DNA of 64,000 nt from Bryoerythrophyllum caledonicum (Eukaryota > Streptophyta > Bryopsida > Pottiales > Pottiaceae): NCBI GenBank assembly GCA_963971425.1, contig OZ020524.1:4559773-4623772 (forward strand). Reading direction: 5' to 3'. The translations under genes were made by a program, and so were the position numbers. The notes under the pieces are model-generated. The model ran no database searches, was not told where the DNA came from, and saw only the letters and a list, made by a program, of their open reading frames with translations. This document shows, one piece after another, positions 36,913 through 47,846 of this stretch (its first letter is position 1; each line of letters starts with the position of its first letter).

Positions 36913-38612
36913 TAGTCCTCGGCAATATGTCTTGTAACCTGACATGCATTCTCACAGTTCACACCTTGTGACGTTTGGGTTTGTAAATTACATCACACAA
37001 ATGATGTCAGCAGGATATTGCAAGATCTGGGTAGATAAGACCTATCCAGATAAGTGATGATTCACGAACTTCCAAAAATAGAAACGTCATCAATGAACAC
37101 GTTCAGTTCGTGGAGTTGCTTGGTTACTTAAGAGAATACATGTTAGTGATAGAATCACTAGAGAGGACAGATTTGAGTGATTTCTATGTTGCATTTGTGG
37201 TTGTGAGGATTGGCTTGAGTGAACCTAATGTTCTGGTGGTTGATTTGAGTACTCATTACCTAGACGTTTTGGTAGTAAAACTTTCAATTTTGCTGTAGTA
37301 GTGTGTATGCAACACTGTTAGTCACTCTTGCTTCAAGAATTGTGTCCAATTTAGTGTGTGACTCTTCATTGACACTATGACTGGGAAGTACTTGACTGAA
37401 GTAGGACAAGCCACGATAGTTGGGATGAGTAAAGGTGGCATGTCTATGACTCAAATTTCAGCCGAAGTTGGGAGACCGAAAGCTACAGTTTCAAGAGTTC
37501 TAAAGAGGTATCGTGAACGTGGCACATTGGGACCTGCAGACAAGTGCGGAAGACCACGGAAATTGATGGATGCTGAAGTGCGAATTCTCAAACGGGAGCT
37601 TGTGAAGAATTGTCGTGTACCTCTTGCCGAACTTGCAGGTAATATGTCTATACAAGCTCTTGTCAAGACCTTGCGGAAAGAGTTGCATGAACTTGGCATT
37701 AACAATCGTATAGCAGTTAAGAAACCATTTCATAATGTTAAACATAGGGCAGAGAGGTTGGCCTTTGCAAGAGAATACTTGGATTGGACAGTTGAAGATT
37801 GGAATAACGTCATTTGGATTGATGAGGCATCTTTTGAAGTTGGCAAGTATTCACGTACAATTCGTGTATGGCGAACTGCTTATGAAAAGTATCAATGGGA
37901 CTGCTTAGCGCCCACTTTTAAATCTGGAAGGACTTCAATTATGGTATGGGGTGCTATTACTGGCTCTAGCAAGTGTTATTTGGTGTTAATTCCTTCAGAA
38001 AAACGCACTGTTGAAGATTTTGTAGAGGTAGTGTATGAGTCTGCACTACAACATTATTACTACCACCATGACAACTATGAGTGCCTCATTTTGATGGAAG
38101 ATGGTGCACCAGTACATCGCAACACTCTTTCAAAACTTTGGAGGGAAGAAGTTGGAATAAGGAAATTTAAGTGGCCAACAAACTCACCTGATCTCAATCC
38201 TTTAGAGAATTTATGGAAGCAATGCAAAGATCAAGTGCAACTTAAAAATCGGCCAAGGAACAAAGATGAAATGTGGGCTTCAGTGAATAGGGCATGGGAA
38301 AATATATCTCAAGAGGCTATTAGCAAGCTTATTTCCACAATGCCAGATCGAATGCGAGCTGTTGTGCAAGCCCGTGGTGGTAGTACTCGATGGTAGGGGG
38401 TACATGACTTTGGTGCAGTTTAGTGGATAATTTGTAGCAAGAGAGCTGAAATTGTTGTTGCAGTAGGCTTCTACAAGCTAGTAGCTTTCCAATGATATGC
38501 TGAATGCTTGTTGTTACTCTAAAATTCTGAAGTTATATATATTTATTTTTTCTCCTGTGAGTGTGTCGGAAACCAAAAGTCCAAAGGTTACAAGACATGT
38601 TGCCGGGGACTG
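36913..38612 (+). mobile_element. Tc1-type DNA transposon, 1700 bp, apparently complete
   Basis: Terminal inverted repeats of 27 bp: left TAGTCCTCGGCAATATGTCT and onward, right (reverse complement) CAGTCCCCGGCAACATGTCT and onward, both ending TTGTAACC, with three differences. It is flanked by TA on each side, as for all Tc1/mariner elements. The intact transposase is on the plus strand inside. It is inserted in an exon of the CACTA transposase; removing it with one TA restores the codons TDCTLESAM, which confirms both edges. Confidence 0.93.
37377..38396 (+). CDS. Tc1 transposase, DD34E, 339 aa
   Basis: Cuts and inserts the element at TA sites. The N-terminus has a paired-like HTH (MTQISAEVGRPKATVSRVLK) followed by a GRPR-type linker (CGRPRKL). 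Catalytic residues: D in NVIWIDEASF, D in LMEDGAPVHR, and E in DLNPLENLW, with 34 residues between the last two, i.e. the Tc1 type. The length is typical of the family and the frame is undamaged, so this may be a recent or active copy. The first in-frame ATG was taken as start; it lies 465 bp inside the left TIR. Confidence 0.95.
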   Translation: MTGKYLTEVGQATIVGMSKGGMSMTQISAEVGRPKATVSRVLKRYRERGTLGPADKCGRPRKLMDAEVRILKRELVKNCRVPLAELAGNMSIQALVKTLRKELHELGINNRIAVKKPFHNVKHRAERLAFAREYLDWTVEDWNNVIWIDEASFEVGKYSRTIRVWRTAYEKYQWDCLAPTFKSGRTSIMVWGAITGSSKCYLVLIPSEKRTVEDFVEVVYESALQHYYYHHDNYECLILMEDGAPVHRNTLSKLWREEVGIRKFKWPTNSPDLNPLENLWKQCKDQVQLKNRPRNKDEMWASVNRAWENISQEAISKLISTMPDRMRAVVQARGGSTRW

Positions 38613-39038
38613 TACAGTCGGTCGCCATTGGTTTAGGAATTCTGCCATCAATGAATCCATAGCTTCTATCAATAAACATAGACTTTGAGTCTTCATGTAT
38701 TTCCTTTGAACCTATTATTGGATCTTCAAAATCTTCAATTAGACGCTCCTGTGCAACAAATCCATCTTCCAACAACTCTCTTCGCTTCTTGTGACGATAA
38801 AATGTTGCAGAGGATACTTCTTTACCCTTACAAGTAGAGGAGAAGCATCTTTCTTTCCTCTTTCTGCGGCTGGACTCCATAATCTGCAAAGGACTAAATT
38901 ATTAACAAAGATCTATTCTCCAAGAGATGAACTTGACTCTGAAAACCCTAATGACTTCAAACAACAAACATCACATGAAAACCTTTAGCTAATCCCATCC
39001 AGAAACATCAACCATTGCAGATATAAAGACGTACAGAA

Positions 39039-39140
39039 ATGCAAGAACATCGATAAACAAAGACATGCAGAAACAAAGACATGCAGAAACAAAGACGTGC
39101 AAAAATATTTCTGAAAACCTCAAAGACATGCAAAGAACCT
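39039..39140 (+). repeat. Short tandem repeat ACAAAGACATGCAGAA
   Basis: Three to four copies of a 16-18 bp unit (AAAGACATGCAGAAAC) with variants, in DNA upstream of the CACTA transposase start. The region 38881-40900 otherwise contains no supported gene; 39790-40010 is a CATCAT/ATCCAT-rich low-complexity stretch. Confidence 0.6.
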
Positions 39141-40937
39141 TCAAACCCTCGATCTGAAGTCAAATGCTACTCTCATCTCGCATTCACACTGCTTCATCTT
39201 TGACACTCTTTGACTACTTGCCTCGAGGACAATCTCAAACACTCGCACTGCAATCACACTCCACCTCTCACTTACACACAACCATACAAGAAATGCAGAA
39301 GTAAACTTCAGGAATCAAGAAGTGAAACACCACTCCACGATCTGGCGCTCAAATCCCACTCCGGGTTAAAAGAAAAGAAGAAACAAAGGCCCGTAGGCCG
39401 TCAAGCCCTGAATTGAAGGAAGGGGCAGAGGTTTGCCAAGCAAACCAAAAGGCGGGGAACCTCTCAAACACAACCTTACAAGCAAAAAAACAAGAAGATC
39501 CAACAGCAAACTAACATCCCAGGAGAAACCTAAAAGGATGACAAATGGAGGATGAAGAGTAGGTCTTCACAGTAAGTAGCATTGAACTCCTCGAAGCAGG
39601 CCTCAGCTATGCCTAATGCCAAAACCTTAGAGCCAGAAAACCACCTGCGAAGATCCCGAGGGAGGGAGAGAGTATCTTCCTGAGCCGTTGAATCTGAAGT
39701 AACCTGCTTGTTGGAGAATGGAATGGGGCCCCACTCGTGGCTCTGAGCTGGTCAGAGATCAAATCCCCCATGTCCTCAGCGTGGAGCCATCATGCATAAC
39801 TATCATACCAATACATATCATATACACCAGCCATCATACACATCATCAGCCACCATAATCCATCTAATATCTACATTTGCAAGATATCTGCCTCTATCTG
39901 CAAAATGTCTATATCTGCACAATTTCACGATCTGCCACCATCATCCATTCCATCATTCATCATCCCATCATCCCATCACCTCTCTTACAATGAATTCACA
40001 ACATCAACCACCTCAATCACTCGTACCACCTCACTTCAAATCAAATTTTTGCAAGTAAAGGCTTCTGTTTCTAGACAGTCTATTCACATTTTGACATGAA
40101 GGAAGCTGGAATTATTAAAAAATGAAAATGAAGGGACTGAGCCAGACAACCAATAACTGGTCCATTACGTCAAGAGGCAACCACTACGTCATCATCACGT
40201 CATCACAGATTATGACCTGTGCCCGCCAGATGAAAAGTGTCTTGTAATGGAACGTTCTCGGGCCTTCATAGTCTTTCGGGTCATTTTGTCCCGCGCTTTT
40301 GGGTCTCAGACAATAATATGGTTCATTTGTTTCTGCACATTCTCATGCTCTTTATCTTGAACTACTCTCTTCTCTTTCTTTTTACTTCACTTCTCTGGTA
40401 CTTTGTTTTTGTCGTTGTAGTTTTCTGCTTTAGTTGTTGTTGCATGTTAGAATCTGAGCGCCTTTTTCGTGGATTTTAGGATTTTCTACTCTGGAATTCC
40501 GGTTTTCTTTTGACTCGGTAAGTTTAGATTTGTTTTTTTGATCTCACCGAAGATTGTCATTGAATCTTTTTCTTCTTGTTTCTAGAATCTTGATATGGTT
40601 GCTGTTGATTTAGTTCTTCTGAATCATTTTGTCGCAAGCATTTGTGGGAACACTTTTTTTGAGTATGTTTGAGTGTTTTCTTATTGGATCAAGGAGTCTG
40701 TTGAGGAGTTTCAAAACTCTGGAAGCTCTTCCAAGTGGAGCACAAAAATTTTCATTGCCTAAGATTCCATCAGTGTGCAAATGTTTTTGCTAGAACGCGT
40801 TTTTTCTTGTGGATACGTGGAGGAGCAGAGCGGAGCATGCAGTACGTGCCGCGTTTTCATCTTTCTAGGTTTTGTACCGTAATTTTCTTTGTAGTTTGAG
40901 TTGGTGTTTTGAATTTGAATTGTAATTCGAGTTTTCG

Positions 40938-41400
40938 TTAGATTTTCGTACAGTGTCTGCTTAAGAGGATCGTGCCCGAGTGTACTACCTTTAGGAAGTC
41001 GCTGATTGCTGAGACGACCTCCAATTTCCCGCTCGGGAGCGTTCTTGTTGTAAATTTCTTGTTGTAGAGCGGGAAGAAGTTGTAGTCCTCGAATCCGGCT
41101 TGCACTATGTAGATGGAGGTGTTAAGCGTGTCGTAGGCAGGTGACGATTGGTTCACGTCTCCAAACGCAACAGCAGGCGATTAGGCGGCATTTTCTCCGA
41201 CTCCGCAGAGAAGTGATGGCCGGCTATATTGTTCTTTTCTCCGACTCAACGATTACTTACATTGTTTGCTAGTAGTAGAGCTCCAAACGGACTTTGTAGC
41301 GCTTGAGCCATTGCAGCTGGAAGTTGAGCGAGAACGACGTGTTGAACCCGGCGCTAGGCAGCCAGAGGTCTGTCCGGTTCTGCGGCCTGGCGTCAGCCAC
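40938..41400 (-). pseudogene. GDSL esterase/lipase gene fragment
   Basis: Two exon-like blocks on the minus strand. About 41268-41400 reads LWLPSAGFNTSFSLNFQLQW and WLKRYKVRLELYY; 40938-41156 reads NQSSPAYDTLNTSIYIVQAG, EDYNFFPLYNKKF and LEVVSAISDFL. These match the middle of GDSL lipases, after block I and around the SLF-Y-VEAG-DY region. The GDSL motif, the C-terminal DxxH and a start are absent. It lies upstream of the CACTA transposase on the same strand, so it may have been captured by that element. Confidence 0.5.
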
Positions 41401-41456
41401 GGATATGTTGGATATGTATGTCGGATATGTATGTCGGATATTGCCACGGATATGTT
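41399..41456 (+). repeat. GGATATGTATGTC tandem repeat
   Basis: Four variants of a 13-18 bp unit, (C)GGATATGTATGTC. It adjoins the GDSL fragment. From 41457 to 42360 there is no gene. Confidence 0.7.
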
Positions 41457-42187
41457 TGTTTCTGCGAATATAGGATTTGCAAGCGATTTTTGAAGTGTTT
41501 GTTGATGATTAATTTGTTTGCATGGTGATATGTTTTCCAGAAAGATTGTAGGCAAAGATGAAGGACAAGAAGAAAATAACAAAAGAAGGGACAAAAGTTG
41601 GAAGGTAAAACATTTGTATTGTTTTAACATTTGAATTTCTTGTATATAAATTATCCAGAGAGATTATTTGCAATGGTATATTTATTTATTTTTATATGGT
41701 GTGGACAACATTTTACATTCAATAAAAATTTACTTCTGCTTAACAGGTTAACATAGGATAATGATATTGCTCTTCTACTAAACACTGGTAGAAAAACAAG
41801 AACTCTCCATGATTTGCAAGCATCTACCAAACCTGTAAATTTGTCTAAGAATGCACTTGATGTTGGTAGTGAACCAATTGTACTTTCTAGAAAATCTAGA
41901 ATAGTAAGCCGAGGTCAGATTTCTTTCAGCCAGCCAGAGAGTTCTAAATTGGTATAACAAAATTGTTATTTCCCTATTTTAAAAAAAAATTGCTATGAGA
42001 GTTTTTTTTTGAAGTTTTGGTTTAACATTTTTTGGGAATGTTCAAGTGGTCAATTGAGAGAAGGCCGGAGTAGAGGCTTTTGGATCAGAGGCTTCTCCAA
42101 TTTTGGATGGCGAACAAACTCTTTTTTTAGAAGATAGTAGAAATTGGTTTTTGAAAGCTAGTTGGAAGGTGTCGATATTCTTCTGTG

Positions 42188-42272
42188 AGAATAATCATGA
42201 TTTTAGTTGAAGATTTTAGTTGAACTTGAACTTAGTTGAATTAGTTGAATTAGTTGAATTAGTTTTAGTTGA
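42188..42272 (+). repeat. TTAGTTGAA tandem repeat
   Basis: A 9-bp unit, about 8 copies with interruptions. Confidence 0.7.
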
Positions 42273-42364
42273 ACTTACAAAATGTGAGAAAAGATTGTAG
42301 TTACAGGTTGTAGTTTTGAAAGTCATTCATAGTTTTGTTTTGAAACACGTGTAGAAATATGAGG

Positions 42365-42406
42365 TATTTCCCATTTGGCGGAATTCATTCCAATTTCCCT
42401 GTAGTG
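42365..42406 (-). repeat. Candidate CACTA-type terminal sequence
   Basis: The reverse complement reads CACTACAGGGAAATTGGAAT and continues to GAATTCC, the start expected of a CACTA element. It could be the 5' end of the CACTA element whose transposase starts at 38880, with the GDSL fragment inside. The other end was not found exactly; a weak candidate (CACTCCACC...GAATTCC) lies at 32637. Similar TTTCCC words extend to 42720, so the true edge may be further right. Confidence 0.35.
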
Positions 42407-42835
42407 AAGTGTATGTAAAACCCCTATTGGAAATTTGTAATTGAAATTCAAGAATTCATTGTACATTTTCCGTTGTGATTTGTTTTGTTTTTGTATACAG
42501 GAAATTGTTATTAATCACCTCTACACAATTCTAGAAGTTTTCCCCTACCGAGGAAAATATATTTTTCCCCTTCATGTTATTTGGCCTTTTTTGTTGTTTT
42601 TCTTTTTCCCTGTCTCACATTTTCCTGTAAGATGTATTTTCCCTGTGTTTTGTATTTTCAGGTTGTCTTTAAAGGGAATTTAAATTGTGATTCCCTGCAG
42701 GGAATGCCAGAAAGGTTAGTTGTGCTCTCCTCTGATAATATTATCAACTTACAGCTACTTTAGACCCGGCAAAATGAGATTACATCCTGTTTTTTATGGA
42801 TTGAGAGATGAAATCCAGCCTCGGGAAAAATAGGG

Positions 42836-43300
42836 TCTATTTTTCAATACTGCGGCAATATTGTGTCAGTATATAAAATGTGAGTGAACAGTAGAATATT
42901 GATGCAGTATTGATACTATACCTCATAAATACCTATTGCATCAAATACAAAAGCAAGCCTAAAAGTGTACACGGCATTAATCTTGAATAGAGCACCGCAA
43001 AAGTACCAGCACATTACTTTTTCACAACTGCGGTCCAATTGAAGTAGTACTGCTATAAGTGAAAAAAACAAACTCCGTCAATTCTGCAAAAAGGTATTCT
43101 TGCGGTACTGAATAAATACAGCATATAGTCTTGTACTCTTCATTGACTCAGTACTGCTGGAGAACTCCAGTCGACCTCCAACAGGATTGTAATGCAAAAC
43201 ATTTTTTTGAATTTTACAATACTGCAAAACGATTACATATATACTTAAACTGTGGTGCTGAAGTGTACTGAAATAATACTCTTGATGAACTTTGCATGTA
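42836..43300. repeat. TACTGC-motif zone, left
   Basis: At least nine TACTGC/GCAGTA and CTGCGG words in both orientations in about 450 bp. A similar zone lies at 47130-47410. Such clusters resemble subterminal repeats of CACTA or similar TIR elements, and they frame the gene-fragment block. Confidence 0.45.
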
Positions 43301-43699
43301 CATTTTGGGTTCTAAAAAATGTTCAAATTTATAGATACTCATATTACACACGTACATTTGAAGTTTCTGAAAATCTCCAAATCTATAGATATGAATGTTG
43401 ATGTGTTCCAAATGTACATTCGAGGTTCTACAAATCTTCTACTCTATAGATAATGAATAAAGTATTGCAAACATTTGAAGCAAATCGTTATCTGTGATAT
43501 CCACAGATTCTCAAAAACAATTCTACGTCCACGTCCCATATGGCTTCGGGAGGCGGCAATTGCAGTGGGACGGCGGCGTCGACCTCTGCCGCAACGGGTC
43601 CTCTCTTCAATGGCTGACCAGAAAGCTTGAAAGCTGCATCCACACCCACAGGTTTCACCTCATCACATCAGCTGCCTCTTCGCTGCTCCCCGACTAAAC

Positions 43700-44042
43700 A
43701 TATTCTCGCCCAACAAGCACTCAGAAACTGTCCTTCATTCGTCCCTCTGCGCAACATGCAATTCCTTCCCCACACTCCCAATCAGCCTCCGGGCTTCACG
43801 TCTGCAATCCATAGGTTCACACTCCCAATCAGCCTCCGGGCTTCACGTCTGCAATCCATAGGTTCAGCAACGAGGGAGGGCCATCCTCCTGCGACAATAG
43901 CAACAAACATCAGGAAGCAAACCATTTAGTGAGGCTGAAACGCATAACCAAAACCATAAAGCCGTAGACCAACTTGATTTGAGAAGAGTGTACCTTTTCA
44001 GTGTCACGGACGCTGAACGCTAAGCGCTGACCGTTTGGAGAC
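43700..44042 (-). pseudogene. CGEP-like: Chloroplast glutamyl endopeptidase fragment, exons 4 and 5
   Basis: Exon 4 (43994-44042) reads SPNGQRLAFSVRDTEK and joins exon 3 in phase (FVSW, with Trp split across the intron). Exon 5 starts at 43888 (EDGPPSLLNLWIADVKPGG) and matches the VWVADVETG region of CGEP. It then breaks: a 47-bp direct duplication (43771-43817 and 43818-43864) and a frame loss produce stops. CGEP is a stromal serine peptidase of the S9 family; the catalytic C-terminal half is absent here. Confidence 0.65.
43771..43864 (-). repeat. 47-bp tandem duplication within the CGEP exon
   Basis: Two back-to-back copies of a 47-bp unit beginning CACACTCCCAATCAGCCTCC. The length is not a multiple of three, so it shifts the frame. 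Confidence 0.85.
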
Positions 44043-44163
44043 CTTAACAAAACGAGAAAGGTAGGATATCCATTTGTCACTCACAGATGTTTTAGACTGC
44101 GAAATCTACCAAAATTCACTTGTATGCAAGTTACAAAAAGTTTTCTCCCAAGAACAAGCTAAC

Positions 44164-45900
44164 CTGGTGAGCTTTGTATTTTTGATATGGAATCATGTGC
44201 GTTGTTCTGCTGGACGAGTCAACGTAATCCACGCTGAATCCAATGTCCTGAAGGGACCAGTGAATCCAATAAGCTATTAGACGCAGAAAACCACGAAAAA
44301 AAGCATGCTGCAACCGAAGAAGTACTAATGCCCCAAAACGTCAATACATAAGTGGTTTTACCACTATTTCTTCTATTTATTATGGTATTTCTTTTTATTT
44401 TCTAGCATGCTAACTTTGGATATTTGTGCAGATAGTGTTCGTAATGTAGGATTATTTTTTACATGCTCAAAGGTAAATAGAAAACAGATGCACATTAATT
44501 AAAGTATTTAGTGTAGCAAGCAAAGACAAGGATAAAAAGCATGTTACCTTTCCAGAGGTCAATCGGAAATCCCATGCAACCAACCCGCCTTTGAATTTCA
44601 CCGGAAGAATAAACTGGACATGGAAGAGCCATGGATTAGCATCATGGACAAAACGATTATGATCTGCACAGTGAAAATACAGCCAAATTCTTTGCATTAC
44701 CTCGAAAGATTTGCCTGCAGCAATGGTTGTCTCCTGAAAAGTTTGGGCCGCAGCACTACAGACGAGGAATTATCATAAGTGCAAATAAATAATACTACAT
44801 TGTTGATTAAGAGAACTGACATAGGCTCAGTTTAATACAGAACGGGACGGCATGACAAAAAGGGTTCAAGGTCAATACGCTCCCGGAGCGAGGCCTGCTT
44901 CTTCTGGAGTAATAAAGAAGGGAGAATTCTTGAACACTTCCCTGCAACAAAAGTAGTGGTTCATTAACTCATCACAATATCCTCCAAAACAATATAACTC
45001 GACCCAAATGTGTAGAGCGATGGAGCTGATGAGGGTGAGAGGTCTCAAAGACAGAATAAAATAAGAACAGTGCACACATTCGTTTCTTTATTTTAAGCAC
45101 TAAAAAGCACAACTTACTGAATGAAATCAAGATAACGCAAGAAATCGTATATGTAAGCCTTGATCGACTGTTCCAGCACGTCCATCATCTCATTCCTATT
45201 CCTGTATCCAAAACAAACAATATATCATCAACATCACCATCCATCAAATATTGGAATATACCATGTCGTGATAGGAACTAACAACTGCAGAGCTCTCGTA
45301 CGAACTCATATAGACGATCTACATTAACTCAAGTGGAAAGGGAAAACACTCACAAGTCTTCACTATCAAATGCCGACCACCATACTTCGAGATAAATTCG
45401 GATAGCGACGGCGAAGGTTGTAAGCTTGTACAGAGAAGGCCCATACCGCTCTCTCTGCTCCTCCATCGGCCTGCCAATCAATCACAAATAAATCGATGAT
45501 CAATCTCGTCAGCCTAGTTGGAATCAGTGGAGATATACATTAACAAGTGGAACAGATCATGACACTACCAAATCCATATATAAAGGCTGAGAAGGTGAGC
45601 ATGCCTACCCATGGTCATCCTTGATTTTACAGACGAAATCCAATAATACCTGTTCCACAAGCAACACCAATTTAGATGGTGATATATTGGCACTAACTCT
45701 CGAATATGAAAGAAGTTTTTTTAATTTTATTTACTCAGTGTTTTATGTAGTTGATGCATACATCAACGAAAATACCTAAGAATTAGATGGAATTAAGAAG
45801 AAGGTGCAACCCAAAATGTACCTGAGGGCAGCCTACAAGATACTTGATAAGAGTTTTCCAAACGCCACTTGCAGAACCTAGCTGAGCCAATGTACGTCGT
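44164..45900 (-). pseudogene. Exons of a GOLD-like protein inside the CGEP intron
   Basis: Seven exon-like blocks on the minus strand with GT-AG edges: 45822-45900, 45609-45649, 45354-45470, 45118-45201, about 44880-44941, 44548-44755 and 44164-44247. Peptides include WKTLIKYLVGC, LYKLTTFAVAIRIYLEVWW, EQSIKAYIYDFLRYLDFI, and a beta-sandwich segment FILPVKFKGGLVAWDFRLTS followed by DIGFSVDYVDSSSRTTHMIP. That last part is GOLD-domain-like (Golgi dynamics/lipid-associated fold). No start or end was found, and the later part is lost. The family name is tentative; the exon structure is better supported than the name. Confidence 0.45.
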
Positions 45901-46302
45901 CTGTGCAAATACATAGAAAATCAGACATGTGTGTTGATTGTGAGTACTCAGTTCCAGAGATCTGAATCATTACAAATCGACAAATCCAAGGGGCTAAATT
46001 CTTTCCGTACTGAGTATATTTTAGGGCACAATGGTATCAACAGCATGGCCTCTATGAAGAAAAGCGCGGGTGTGAGTATGAAGGGATTAAGAAAACATCA
46101 TGGATGCAGGCATGATACGGTCTTCCGTGGCAAATTAAGAAGCATGGGACAATTTATCAACGCACCTGTCCATTTGCTGGTTCCAAAGAAGTACATATTT
46201 GTCGTGAAATTTTTCTGTGTTTGGTTTAAGGTTTGTATGAAACGTGCCTGTATGAAACGGTTCCCGACTGACGTTTAAGGGTTGAGGTTTGCCAGACGTT
46301 AC

Positions 46303-47090
46303 CAGCTGACAAAGTTGATTTTGGCACCTTGTGGAAGGCCATTGACAGGGCGCTCAGGGCCGAGAATTCCCTCCTCCAGCAACTTCCGGATGCTTATTCC
46401 TGTGTAGAAGGACCTGAGCACAAGCTTTATCGCATCCGCACACGCTGCACTTGTCAGGCATTCCTCAAACACACCAAACAGTCTACTTTTACAACAGATT
46501 CTCCAGCAAGGGCATTTGCTTCTACAAGGAAAACGAAGAAGCTTACATCCTGCTCTCGGAGTTGTAATCAGGATCGATTTGGATGCCTGCAAGCTTGAGC
46601 TCCGGCTTGGCGAATTCCGCCACAGGAGGCAGTGAGCGCCGGTCCAGGAACAGAATCTCATCACGCTGGGGCGAGAATGAGAACGCGGGGATCGGCGGCG
46701 CGTCCACTACCTCCCTCATCTCCTTCAGCGGCAGCTGGTACCCTGACACCACCCCTACGCGCACACACACACAAAGAGGATGAAGACCATGTCCACAAGC
46801 AAACATAATCTAGAAAAAAAAACCATTGCAGTGCTCTAGATTAGAGAAAAAATTAGGTTGAGGATAAGAGGAAATGCACACAAAACCTAGAAAAAGCACT
46901 GGAGCAAGCTTAGGTTGAGGAGAAGAAGGGGGAAGTGCACACCATCAGTGTTGGTGGAGCCATTCTTCTCGCTCAGTGCTACCACTAAGCGTCTCCTGGC
47001 GATGAGTTGATGCCGCGGTGGTGATGCAAAAGGGAGGCTTGTGGACGATGAGGAGCTTGGCAAGCGGCAAGGGAGGTGGTTGCGCTTCAA
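46303..47090 (-). pseudogene. CGEP-like: Chloroplast glutamyl endopeptidase fragment, exons 1-3
   Basis: Exon 1 (46943-47090) is a Ser/Arg-rich, transit-peptide-like stretch (LPSSSSSTSLPFASPPRHQL) with no clear ATG. Exon 2 (46547-46754) reads SGYQLPLKEMREVVDAPPIP, SFSPQRDEILFLDRRSLPP and KLAGIQIDPDYNS. Exon 3 (46303-46413) reads SFYTGISIRKLLEEG and GAKINFVSW. This is the N-terminal part of the S9D peptidase CGEP, including the SRM-SFYTG junction in phase. Exon 3 ends at GTAACG, and the next CGEP exon lies 2.26 kb away at 44042, with foreign exons between. Confidence 0.75.
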
Positions 47091-47129
47091 GGTCGGCGGC
47101 GATTGAAATTGAAAATGAATTTATCATTC

Positions 47130-47410
47130 CAAATTTCAATATTGCAATGGTGTAGTCTCAATATGCATGTAGGACTGTAGAATTGGCTTGCCGTAGTACA
47201 ATAAGCGTACTATGTAAATACTGCGTCAATTAATTGATATTGAAGCAATTAAGGCATGTGAAGCAATACTGACGAGAACGACATTCACAGAATACTGCGT
47301 CATTTTATCATTTTTCAATACTGATGCAGTACTTGTGAAGCACTGCATAAATACTTTTTAGAGGATCGTCTGCTGCAGAACTGCAACAGTATTTCCGCAA
47401 TTGGGGGCAC
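47130..47410. repeat. TACTGC-motif zone, right
   Basis: Partner of the 42836-43300 zone: GAATACTGCGTCA, CAATACTGATGCAGTACTTG and similar words. No exact inverted termini were found. From 47411 to 47838 there is no supported gene. Confidence 0.45.
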
Positions 47411-47838
47411 TTTCCTGATCTGAGGTTCTCGAATTGCATATTCTGTGATAAACAGCTCCCTCGCACATCGCTGTAACCTTACCCTTTCGAGGAGAGCTCA
47501 TGAGGTTTGAGATCATGTCCAGGATAGCTGTGATTAGCGCACTGAAAGAGAGGATTTGCGTTGCTGGTTGGGTGTCGGTGTTCCTGCGAAGAGCTCCGGG
47601 AGCTAGGGGTTCGGCGTTGTTAGGGTTTGGGTATGAGATGGAAGGGGTTTGAGTCAGGGTTTCATATACCCGGAGTAGTTACATCTTTGCGTGGGAGACA
47701 AAGAATTCGAGTTGTTGTTTGCGGCATTTCCCAGTGTTGCATACGATCGGCTGCTTTTGAAGTTTTAGCAGAGGGGTTGGGTATAGGGTTTCAGTGTCAT
47801 GTTTCCGACGAGTTGATGGCGAGTTGGGGCAAATTATA

Positions 47839-47846
47839 GGCGTGAC
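47839..47846 (+). repeat. Left target duplication of the hAT element
   Basis: GGCGTGAC, matched by GGCGTGAG at 51406-51413 (7 of 8 bases). Eight bases is the hAT standard. Confidence 0.75.

Larger units (their letters stand above)
32912..38880 (-). pseudogene. CACTA (En/Spm-like) transposase with Tnp2 and DUF4218 domains
   Basis: DNA transposase on the minus strand. ATG at 38880 (MESSRRKRKERCFSS). Exons from splice sites: 38615-38880 continuing at 36746-36910 across the Tc1 insertion, 35943-36589, 35143-35667, 34464-35007, about 34137-34306, and 32912-33840. Motifs: FWDGSKFRKLQAFWDP with Cys pairs (CNSAGC, CSGC), VRLRGMLMLWTGDHPAQ of Tnp2, LVYDVMHILPL (a D-x-MH block), and DDVLRHGPHENFWCFQHERN of DUF4218. 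The last part (YRVGDLVVVR, GYWTWKGKILSIF) looks BAH-like. Likely lesions are a TAG at the end of the DUF4218 exon (unless GTAGAA is a donor) and a frame break near 33845. The open reading otherwise is well kept. Confidence 0.75.

Noticed and set aside
36726-38690. A peptide VTRHxAxDxT seen on both sides of the Tc1, first taken as a duplicated CACTA coding piece
   Set aside because: It is the translated terminal inverted repeat of the Tc1 element.
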